Below are positions 14,202-19,946 of a stretch of 19,946 nt of DNA, piece after piece. The notes beneath the pieces were generated by a model that did not search any database, was not told where the DNA came from, and saw only the letters and a program-made list of their open reading frames with translations. The translations under genes and the position numbers were made by a program. Source of the DNA: SVFI01 sp964519385 (GTDB taxonomy: Bacteria; Bacillota; Clostridia; Lachnospirales; Lachnospiraceae); contig CAZFLR010000030.1 in NCBI GenBank assembly GCA_964519385.1, positions 1 through 19,946 of the forward strand. Reading direction: 5' to 3'. Every line of letters starts with the position of its first letter. The first letter of the stretch is position 1.

Positions 14202-14876
14202 ATGGAAAAGAAGAAAATACTTGTTGTTGATGATGAAAGCAGAATGAGAAAGCTGGTAAAGGATTTTTTGGTCCGGAGTAATTTTGAGGTGGTTGAGGCG
14301 GAAGACGGCGCACAGGCACTGGATGTGTATTTTGAAGATCAGAGTATCGCGTTGATTATTTTGGATGTTATGATGCCTAAGATGGATGGCTGGCAGGTTT
14401 GCAGAGAAATTCGGGCATATTCCAAGGTGCCGATTATTATGCTCACGGCAAAGACGAGTGAACAGGATGAACTGTTAGGATTTCAGCTTGGTGTAGATGA
14501 ATATATTTCTAAACCTTTCAGCCCTAAAATTCTTGTTGCCCGCGTGGAGGCAGTGCTTCGCAGAAGCAACAAGGCGGCGACGGAGGATGTTCTGGAGGCG
14601 GGAGAGATTGCGATTGATAAGGCTGCCCACATTGTAAATATTGCCGGTGAGCGGATTGACCTTAGCTATAAAGAATTTGAACTCCTGACCTATTTTGTGG
14701 AGAATCAGGGAATCGCCCTGTCGCGGGAAGTGATATTAAATCATGTATGGAATTATGATTATTTCGGTGATGCAAGGACAATTGACACACATGTTAAAAA
14801 ATTGCGCAGCAAGATGGGAGATTATGGCGAGTGCATCAAAACCATCTGGGGTATGGGGTATAAATTTGAAGTGTAG
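14202..14876 (+). CDS. OmpR/PhoB-family response regulator
   Basis: A DNA-binding response regulator of 224 residues, the usual length. The receiver has Asp10-Asp11 (VVDDES), the phosphorylated Asp55 (LIILDVMMPKMDG), Thr82 (MLTAK) and Lys104 (ISKPFSP). The C-terminal winged helix (about 133-224) shows LSYKEFELLTYF, the recognition-helix region REVILNHVWNYDYFGD, RTIDTHVKKLRSKM and the wing ending TIWGMGYKFEV. The ATG at 14202 is chosen because AAGGAA stands 5 bases upstream and the receiver starts there; the frame is open for 24 codons upstream. No kinase gene is adjacent; the nearest is 2.5 kb downstream, beyond the OPT transporter and PqqD-like genes. No terminator is seen before the OPT gene. 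Its targets are unknown, though the transporter next door is a natural candidate. Confidence 0.94.
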   Translation: MEKKKILVVDDESRMRKLVKDFLVRSNFEVVEAEDGAQALDVYFEDQSIALIILDVMMPKMDGWQVCREIRAYSKVPIIMLTAKTSEQDELLGFQLGVDEYISKPFSPKILVARVEAVLRRSNKAATEDVLEAGEIAIDKAAHIVNIAGERIDLSYKEFELLTYFVENQGIALSREVILNHVWNYDYFGDARTIDTHVKKLRSKMGDYGECIKTIWGMGYKFEV

Positions 14877-14911
14877 AGTGATGGAACGGACGGAGAAATC
14901 ATTGTATTGAC

Positions 14912-14940
14912 TTGCATAAAATGCCCAAATCATATATGAT
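14912..14940 (+). promoter_or_regulatory. Possible promoter of the OPT transporter gene
   Basis: TTGCAT (14912-14917) and TATGAT (14935-14940) are 17 bases apart, 37 bases before the start codon. The -35 match is weak, which would fit a gene needing an activator such as the neighbouring regulator. Confidence 0.45.
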
Positions 14941-14977
14941 AGGAAGGGTGAGAACAAAAGAAAGGTAAGGTTTTTTT

Positions 14978-16882
14978 ATGAAAGAACAAAAAGAATTTCA
15001 GCCGTATATTCCGGCATCAAAGGTTACACCGGAAATTACAGTGACATCCATTGTTATGGGTATCATTCTGGCTGTAGTATTCGGAGCTGCCAATGCTTAT
15101 CTCGGTCTCAGAGTGGGTATGACAGTTTCGGCATCCATCCCGGCAGCTGTTATTGCCATGGGTGTAATCCGTGTGGTTATGCGTAAAAACTCAATTCTTG
15201 AGAGTAATGTGGTACAGACAGTGGGATCAGCAGGAGAGTCGCTGGCAGCAGGTGCAATCTTTACACTTCCTGCATTATTTCTCTGGGCGGCAGAAGGTAC
15301 GATGGAGAAACCGGGGATTGGAGAGATAACGATTATCGCGTTACTCGGTGGTCTTCTCGGCGTATTTTTCATGGTTCCTCTCCGCAATGCACTGATTGTA
15401 AAGGAACATGGAACACTTCCGTATCCGGAAGGTACTGCATGTGCAGAGGTGCTTCTTGCAGGTGAAGAAGGGGGAGCAAATGCCTCCACTGTATTTACAG
15501 GTATGGGATTTGCAGCAGTATTTAAGTTTATCATTGATGGTTTGAAGGTGGTTCCGAGTGAAGTTTCCGCACGATTCGGAAGCTACAGGGGAGAAATAGG
15601 AACACAGATTTACCCGGCGGTAATGAGCGTGGGTTATATTTGCGGACCGAGGATTTCTTCTTATATGTTCGCCGGAGGCGTGTTCAGTTGGATGGTTTTA
15701 ATTCCGCTTTTTGTCATGCTTGGTGAAAATGTTGTTTTATATCCGGGCACAGAGGCTATCGGTGCCATGTATGCAGCGGGCGGTGCCAGTGCAATCTGGA
15801 GCAGTTATATTCGATATATTGGAGCAGGTGCACTCGCAGCAGGAGGTATTCTTAGTCTGATTAAGTCTCTTCCGCTGATTATTACAACCTTCCGTGATGC
15901 GATTAAGGGAATGAAGAGCGGAGTGAAGGCTGGAAACGAACGCACGGCACAGGATCTTAGTATGAAGGTTGTGATTGGAGCAATCGCAGTTCTGACACTT
16001 CTTGTCTGGCTGGTTCCGGCTGTTCCGGTAACCTTTATCGGAGCTGTGATTGTAGTTGTATTCGGTTTCTTCTTTGCGACGGTTTCCTCAAGAATGGTTG
16101 GTCTTGTGGGAAGCAGTAACAATCCGGTATCAGGTATGGCGATTGCGACACTTCTTATCACGACACTGATTTTGAAGGCCACGGGTGATACAGGTGCTCA
16201 TGGAATGCAGGGAGCTATTGCAATCGGTTCTATTATTTGTATTGTGGCTGCCATTGCGGGCGATACTTCTCAGGATTTAAAGACGGGCTATTTGCTTGGC
16301 GCAACTCCGAAAAAACAGCAGATAGGAGAAGTTATAGGTGTAGTTGCAGCGGCTTTTGCAATCGGAGGAACCTTGTATCTTCTTGATCAGGCATGGGGAT
16401 TCGGTTCAGAAGAACTCGGAGCTCCACAGGCAACACTTATGAAGATGATTATCGAGGGTGTTATGGGAGGAAATCTTCCGTGGAATCTTGTATTTATCGG
16501 AGTGTTTATTGCAATTGTTGTTGAAATTGTCGGAATACCGGTTTTACCGTTTGCAATCGGCGTGTATTTGCCGGTACAGTTGAATGCATGTATCATGGTG
16601 GGCGGTCTTGTCCGTCTTGCATTTGAAAAGATGAAAAAAGACGAGAAAACGAAAAAAGACATCATCAGTGACGGAGTATTGTTCTGCTCAGGCATGATTG
16701 CAGGAGAAGGACTGGTTGGAATCCTTCTCGCGGTGTTTGCTGTTTTCGGTCTCGGTGAAGTGATTGATATTTCAGGCAGACTGAATCTCCCGACAGCAGT
16801 GGCTAACACAGGAAGCCTTGTTGTATTTGCGCTGATTGTTCTCTGCTTGTGCAAATTCTCTATTTGGAAAAAAAGAAAATAA
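14978..16882 (+). CDS. OPT-family oligopeptide transporter
   Basis: A 634-residue polytopic membrane protein of the oligopeptide transporter (OPT/YSL) superfamily. These are secondary carriers that import small peptides, and in some members metal chelates; the substrate here cannot be told from sequence. The N-terminal part TPEITVTSIVMGIILAVV, then GAANAYLGLRVGMTVSASIP and NVVQTVGSAGESLAAG, are family signatures, as is GTLPYPEGTACAEVL. About 14-16 hydrophobic segments are visible over the whole length, with a cytosolic charged loop at about 564-575 (KMKKDEKTKKD) and a basic end (WKKRK). The ribosome site AAAGGTAAGG is separated from the ATG by a run of T. The PqqD-like gene begins 11 bases after the stop, so the two are co-transcribed. 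It lies between a response regulator and a histidine kinase. Confidence 0.93.
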   Translation: MKEQKEFQPYIPASKVTPEITVTSIVMGIILAVVFGAANAYLGLRVGMTVSASIPAAVIAMGVIRVVMRKNSILESNVVQTVGSAGESLAAGAIFTLPALFLWAAEGTMEKPGIGEITIIALLGGLLGVFFMVPLRNALIVKEHGTLPYPEGTACAEVLLAGEEGGANASTVFTGMGFAAVFKFIIDGLKVVPSEVSARFGSYRGEIGTQIYPAVMSVGYICGPRISSYMFAGGVFSWMVLIPLFVMLGENVVLYPGTEAIGAMYAAGGASAIWSSYIRYIGAGALAAGGILSLIKSLPLIITTFRDAIKGMKSGVKAGNERTAQDLSMKVVIGAIAVLTLLVWLVPAVPVTFIGAVIVVVFGFFFATVSSRMVGLVGSSNNPVSGMAIATLLITTLILKATGDTGAHGMQGAIAIGSIICIVAAIAGDTSQDLKTGYLLGATPKKQQIGEVIGVVAAAFAIGGTLYLLDQAWGFGSEELGAPQATLMKMIIEGVMGGNLPWNLVFIGVFIAIVVEIVGIPVLPFAIGVYLPVQLNACIMVGGLVRLAFEKMKKDEKTKKDIISDGVLFCSGMIAGEGLVGILLAVFAVFGLGEVIDISGRLNLPTAVANTGSLVVFALIVLCLCKFSIWKKRK

Positions 16883-16893
16883 GGGAAACGGTG

Positions 16894-17247
16894 ATGAGTA
16901 AAAAACAAAAGGGTTCAGAAAATTATTTGGAACGTATTCCGCTTCGGGCAGAAAATCTTGACTGGTCAACAGATGAAAATGGGAATGTGACAATTCATCT
17001 CGAGAATAAAGGAGCATTTAACCGGCTGGCACAGAAGCTTTTGAAGAAGCCGGAGTTTACTCATATACATCTGGATGAAACCGGAAGTTTTGTTTGGCCG
17101 CTCCTTGGAGAGAAGAATATTCTTGCTTTGGGGGAAACTGTAAGGGAGCGTTTCGGTGAGGCGGCGGAACCATTATATGAGCGTCTTGCTGAGTATTTCC
17201 GGATTCTGGATAGTTATCATTTCATCATATGGAAAGAAAAGGAATAA
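16894..17247 (+). CDS. Free-standing PqqD-like (RRE-fold) small protein
   Basis: A 117-residue soluble protein. The core from about residue 33 to 113 matches the PqqD family: a beta hairpin (NVTIHLENKG), HIHLDETGSFVWPLL, where D-x-x-G/A-x-x-x-W-x-L is the hallmark, then helices RERFGEAAEPLYERLAEYF and FIIW. In PQQ and other RiPP pathways such domains bind the leader peptide and present it to a radical SAM or other modifying enzyme. No precursor peptide or modifying enzyme is visible here, so its role is open. The ATG at 16894 is chosen, with AGGGAA about 7 bases upstream; the overlapping GTG at 16891 is possible. It is 11 bases behind the OPT gene and ended by a terminator, so its natural partner is the transporter. 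Confidence 0.8.
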   Translation: MSKKQKGSENYLERIPLRAENLDWSTDENGNVTIHLENKGAFNRLAQKLLKKPEFTHIHLDETGSFVWPLLGEKNILALGETVRERFGEAAEPLYERLAEYFRILDSYHFIIWKEKE

Positions 17248-17251
17248 ATAC

Positions 17252-17300
17252 AAAGGACTTTTGCAACAGGTTTGATATGCCCGGAGCAAAAGTCTTTTTT
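17252..17300 (+). terminator. Intrinsic terminator after the PqqD-like gene
   Basis: GACTTTTGC (17256-17264) pairs with GCAAAAGTC (17286-17294), extended by further A-U pairs, around a 21-base loop, and six T follow. It ends the OPT-PqqD transcript before the histidine kinase gene. Confidence 0.8.
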
Positions 17301-17330
17301 ATGAAAAAGTATGAAAGGTTTGTGAAAATA

Positions 17331-17359
17331 TTGTTTCCTTTTTGTGGGAATGTTAGAAT
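17331..17359 (+). promoter_or_regulatory. Promoter of the histidine kinase gene
   Basis: TTGTTT (17331-17336) and TAGAAT (17354-17359) are 17 bases apart, with TG at 17351-17352 as an extended -10. The leader before the ATG at 17401 is about 35 bases. Confidence 0.6.
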
Positions 17360-17400
17360 AAAACAGGATGAAAGTCTGTTAGAAATGGAAGAGGAAATAC

Positions 17401-18876
17401 ATGAAACATTCAATACGAAGACAATTTGCAGTGATTTTTATAACGCTTATGACCGCCACAATCGTTATGTGCTGGCTGCTCAATTCGACTTTGCTTGAGG
17501 AATACTATATTGAAAATAAAAAGGAAGTATTGCTGTCTGCATATCGAAGCATTAATGCAGCATCGAATGCCGGAAGTACAAGCTCTGAAAGCTTTGAGAT
17601 AGAGGTGCAAAAAATAAGCGGAATATACAATATCAATATTCTGGTCATCAATGCAAGTTCGCAGCCGGTCACTTCGTCCGTCCACGATTACGATATACTT
17701 TTAAAGGAACTACTGGATCACGTATTTGCAACAATTACTGAAGGACAGACAGAGGAACGGGTGCTGGAGGAGACAGCGCAATACACAATCCAGAACAGCT
17801 ATGATAAGCGGGCGAATATTAACTATATAGAAATGTGGGGGTTTCTTGACAACGGAAATCCGTTTCTAATGAGAACAGCACTGGAGGGGATACGTGACAG
17901 TGTAAAAATCTCTAACCGTTTTTTGATGTATATAGGTATTTTTGCAGTCATATTAAGCGGAGTGATAATCTGGATTATATCAAGAAGAATTACGACACCG
18001 ATTCTTCAGCTTGCGGATATTTCTAAAAAGATGACAAATCTTGATTTTGAGGCAAAATACACCGGAGCAGATAAAAATGAAATAGGTGTCCTTGGAATAC
18101 ACATGAACGAAATGTCCGATCAACTGGAAAAAACAATTTCCGAACTCAAGACGGCAAATAATGAACTCCTCAATGATATCGAAAAGAAAGAAGAAATGGA
18201 TGAGATGCGAAGGGATTTTCTTTCCAATGTATCGCACGAGCTGAAAACACCGATTGCATTGATTATGGGGTATGCTGAGGGATTAAAAATGAATATCAAT
18301 GACGATCCGGAAAACAGAGAGTTTTATTGTGATGTGATTATGGATGAAGCGCAGAAGATGGATTTGCTCGTGAAAAAGCTGCTGACGTTGAACCAGTTAG
18401 AGTTCGGTAACGATATTGTGACAATGGAAAGGTTTGATATTGTTGAAATGGTCCGCAATTATTTGTCCACGGTTACGATTCTGGTTGAAAATGCAGGTGC
18501 AAAGGTTGTTTTTGAACAGGAAAATCCGATTTATGTCTGGGGTGATGAATTCAAGATTGCGGAAGTTTTTACGAACTACTTCACAAACGCCCTGAATCAT
18601 CTTACAAAAGAAAAGGAAATCAGGATTACGGTGCGCAGGAAAAACGACAGGGCAAGAATCAGCGTGTACAATACGGGAGAACCGATACCGGAAGAGAGTA
18701 TCCCTTATTTGTGGGATAAGTTTTATAAAGTAGATAAGGCCAGAACGCGTGAATACGGAGGAAGCGGAGTCGGACTTTCCATTGTGAAGGCGATTATGGA
18801 ATCCATGAATCAGCCATATGGTATGATAAACCGCGAGGAAGGCGTAGAATTTTGGTTTGAATTAGAGTGTAAATAG
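17401..18876 (+). CDS. Membrane sensor histidine kinase
   Basis: A 491-residue two-component sensor. Membrane helices lie at about 10-29 and 174-194, enclosing an extracellular sensor of about 145 residues that matches no named domain by eye. A HAMP linker follows at about 195-250, then a short coiled coil. The dimerisation domain has the phosphorylated His279 in FLSNVSHELKTPIALI. The ATPase domain has the N-box with Asn396 (VFTNYFTNALNH), a G1-like box VYNTGEPIP where the usual DNG is replaced by YNTG as in many clostridial kinases, the F-box WDKFYK and the G2 box GGSGVGLSIV. GAGGAAAT stands before the ATG. No response regulator is adjacent; the OmpR-type regulator 2.5 kb upstream is the likely partner. 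A lipoprotein gene follows after 72 bases. Confidence 0.94.
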   Translation: MKHSIRRQFAVIFITLMTATIVMCWLLNSTLLEEYYIENKKEVLLSAYRSINAASNAGSTSSESFEIEVQKISGIYNINILVINASSQPVTSSVHDYDILLKELLDHVFATITEGQTEERVLEETAQYTIQNSYDKRANINYIEMWGFLDNGNPFLMRTALEGIRDSVKISNRFLMYIGIFAVILSGVIIWIISRRITTPILQLADISKKMTNLDFEAKYTGADKNEIGVLGIHMNEMSDQLEKTISELKTANNELLNDIEKKEEMDEMRRDFLSNVSHELKTPIALIMGYAEGLKMNINDDPENREFYCDVIMDEAQKMDLLVKKLLTLNQLEFGNDIVTMERFDIVEMVRNYLSTVTILVENAGAKVVFEQENPIYVWGDEFKIAEVFTNYFTNALNHLTKEKEIRITVRRKNDRARISVYNTGEPIPEESIPYLWDKFYKVDKARTREYGGSGVGLSIVKAIMESMNQPYGMINREEGVEFWFELECK

Positions 18877-18885
18877 TGATAAAAT
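18857..18885 (+). promoter_or_regulatory. Promoter of the lipoprotein gene, overlapping the kinase 3' end
   Basis: TTGAAT (18857-18862) and TAAAAT (18880-18885) are 17 bases apart, with TG at 18877-18878 as an extended -10. The -35 element lies inside the kinase coding region. The leader would be about 57 bases. Confidence 0.6.
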
Positions 18886-18948
18886 GAAGTATCTTCTATA
18901 TATTTGTATTTTCATCCCGAAACGGATGCAAATGGAAAGTGGGACATT

Positions 18949-19719
18949 ATGTTTAATAAGAAAAAATCTATCGCTGTTATGTTGATTATATGTAATCTGC
19001 TGTTTTTACTGACAGGGTGCGGTAATCAGATTCCGGAGATGACGGATGCTGAGAATGAACTTGTCACGGAATACGCAGCGGGATTGTTGCTGAAATATCA
19101 TTCAAAATATGAGGGCAGACTGGTGGACACTTCGGTTTCGCCGCAGGAAGGGCAGGAAACTGAGCAAGAGACGGAGATGGTGTCAGATAATTCGGCAGAC
19201 CGGGAGCAACAGGAACAGGAGGTGTCAGAACCTGGCCTTACGGTATCCTCCAATGGAGTGACGAAAGGAAATGCCGGGGTGCAGATATCAGCAGCACAAC
19301 TGCTTGGCTCGGATGGCTTTGAAATGAAATACAGCTCCTTTGAGGTGTGTGATACTTATCCGGAGACAGGGAGCGCGCCGGAGGTATTGTTTTTCTCAAT
19401 GAAAGCGGGCAACGGAAATAAGCTTCTGGTTTTGAGGATTGATATTGTAAACAACAATACATCAGAGGCGCAGCTTGACACGCTCGGAATGACGGAGCTT
19501 GGCTGTGAGGTGATTATAAATGGAAAAGATACGCAGCGTGCTTACATCTCCATGCTGGAAAATGATTTTATGACAATCAGTCGAACTTTTGCCCCGGGAG
19601 AGGTGTATGAGGCTGCTGTCATAACGGAGGTGCCTGAGGATAAGGCTGCAACAATCACGACTGTGGCGTTGAGATTGAAAAACGGAGACCGAAAAACCGT
19701 CGTGGAATTGGCTGAATAA
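18949..19719 (+). CDS. Lipoprotein of unknown function
   Basis: A 256-residue exported lipoprotein. A lysine-rich start (MFNKKKS) and a hydrophobic helix lead to the lipobox LLTGC with Cys24 as the predicted lipid-modified residue. A linker rich in Glu, Gln and Ser (about 64-100) follows, and then a beta-rich domain (about 110-256) with KLLVLRIDIVNNN, ISRTFAPGEVYEAAVITEVPE and VALRLKNGDRKTV. This resembles the Ig-like DUF4352/DUF5067 type of domain found in clostridial lipoproteins, but I cannot confirm the family. The ATG at 18949 gives a normal signal peptide; the frame is open 15 codons further up. The ribosome site (GGAAAG) is weak. It follows the histidine kinase and might be an accessory of its sensor, but it also has its own promoter. 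Confidence 0.82.
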   Translation: MFNKKKSIAVMLIICNLLFLLTGCGNQIPEMTDAENELVTEYAAGLLLKYHSKYEGRLVDTSVSPQEGQETEQETEMVSDNSADREQQEQEVSEPGLTVSSNGVTKGNAGVQISAAQLLGSDGFEMKYSSFEVCDTYPETGSAPEVLFFSMKAGNGNKLLVLRIDIVNNNTSEAQLDTLGMTELGCEVIINGKDTQRAYISMLENDFMTISRTFAPGEVYEAAVITEVPEDKAATITTVALRLKNGDRKTVVELAE

Positions 19720-19738
19720 TCATTAAAAAGAACGAGAA

Positions 19739-19770
19739 AAAATCGCAGTGTTTTTGCTGCGATTTTCTTT
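19739..19770 (+). terminator. Intrinsic terminator after the lipoprotein gene
   Basis: AAAATCGCAG (19739-19748) pairs perfectly with CTGCGATTTT (19757-19766) around an 8-base loop, followed by CTTT. It lies 19 bases after the stop codon. Confidence 0.8.
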
Positions 19771-19786
19771 GTACAGAAAAGAATAC

Positions 19787-19846
19787 AAAAAAAGTAAAAA
19801 AATTACAAAAAAAGTGTTGACAAAACACTTGGTGAGGTGTTAGACT
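19787..19846 (+). promoter_or_regulatory. Strong promoter with A-tract UP-like element, probably of an rRNA operon
   Basis: TTGACA (19817-19822) and TAGACT (19841-19846) are 18 bases apart, with TG at 19838-19839 as an extended -10. Three runs of seven A (19787-19793, 19796-19802, 19807-19813) lie directly upstream, spaced close to one helical turn, as in UP elements of highly expressed genes. Confidence 0.7.
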
Positions 19847-19946
19847 AACATTCGTTGCGAGGCAAACATAAAGCGAAGTCGATGCAACAGTACCTTGACA
19901 AATAAACAGCAATGCAACCCTGAAAATTCTAAAAGAAGAATTGTTC
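19847..19946 (+). other. Leader region of a downstream gene, probably 16S rRNA
   Basis: No coding frame is seen up to the window edge. The stretch with CTTGACAAATAAACAG (19894-19909) followed by ATGCAACCCTGAAAATTC (19911-19928) resembles the pre-16S leader of Lachnospiraceae. ATGCAAC occurs twice (19882-19888 and 19911-19917). The last bases form a hairpin, AATTCT (19925-19930) with AGAATT (19937-19942). The 16S gene itself would lie beyond the window; this is inference from leader resemblance. Confidence 0.5.

Noticed and set aside
19895..19917. Second promoter at TTGACA 19895-19900
   Set aside because: No -10-like hexamer 16-18 bases downstream (CCCTGA region). This motif is a usual part of rRNA leaders.

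Overview
The window looks like a chromosomal segment from a Gram-positive anaerobe of the Clostridia, most likely the Lachnospiraceae. The grounds are AGGAGG-type ribosome sites, TGn extended -10 promoters, an AT-leaning sequence, secG-rnr-smpB-ssrA gene order, the form of the secreted proteins and the rRNA-type leader at the right end. The genus cannot be fixed from sequence reading alone.

Left part (1-8622), lower glycolysis with accessory genes inside it. The 3' end of gap (GAPDH) is followed by a strong terminator, then pgk and tpiA. A bidirectional terminator separates tpiA from a convergent gene for a small basic secreted protein. A divergent pair follows: a secreted protein with four fibronectin III domains and a receiver/HD-GYP response regulator (predicted c-di-GMP phosphodiesterase). 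Then come gpmI (own promoter and terminator) and eno. Together gap, pgk, tpiA, gpmI and eno carry triose phosphates to phosphoenolpyruvate.

Middle (8623-14072), sensing, secretion and RNA quality control. A membrane chemoreceptor with a Cache-type sensor has a striking dyad in its mRNA leader. After it come secG (Sec translocon), rnr (RNase R), smpB and ssrA (tmRNA). RNase R, SmpB and tmRNA act together in ribosome rescue and in decay of non-stop mRNA. The tmRNA tag can be read as AKININAEENLAYAA.

Right part (14073-19770), a signalling and peptide-transport block. An OmpR/PhoB-type response regulator is followed by an OPT-family oligopeptide transporter, a small free-standing PqqD-like (RRE-fold) protein, a sensor histidine kinase and a lipoprotein. 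The regulator and the kinase have no partner beside them except each other, across the transporter/PqqD pair. The last 180 bases hold A-tracts, a strong extended -10 promoter and a leader that resembles the start of an rRNA operon running out of the window.

No insertion sequence, phage, CRISPR array or tRNA gene was seen. The least explained parts are the regulator/OPT/PqqD/kinase block, the codon usage of eno, and the two places where an intrinsic terminator sits directly before the next gene's ribosome site (gap/pgk and secG/rnr).
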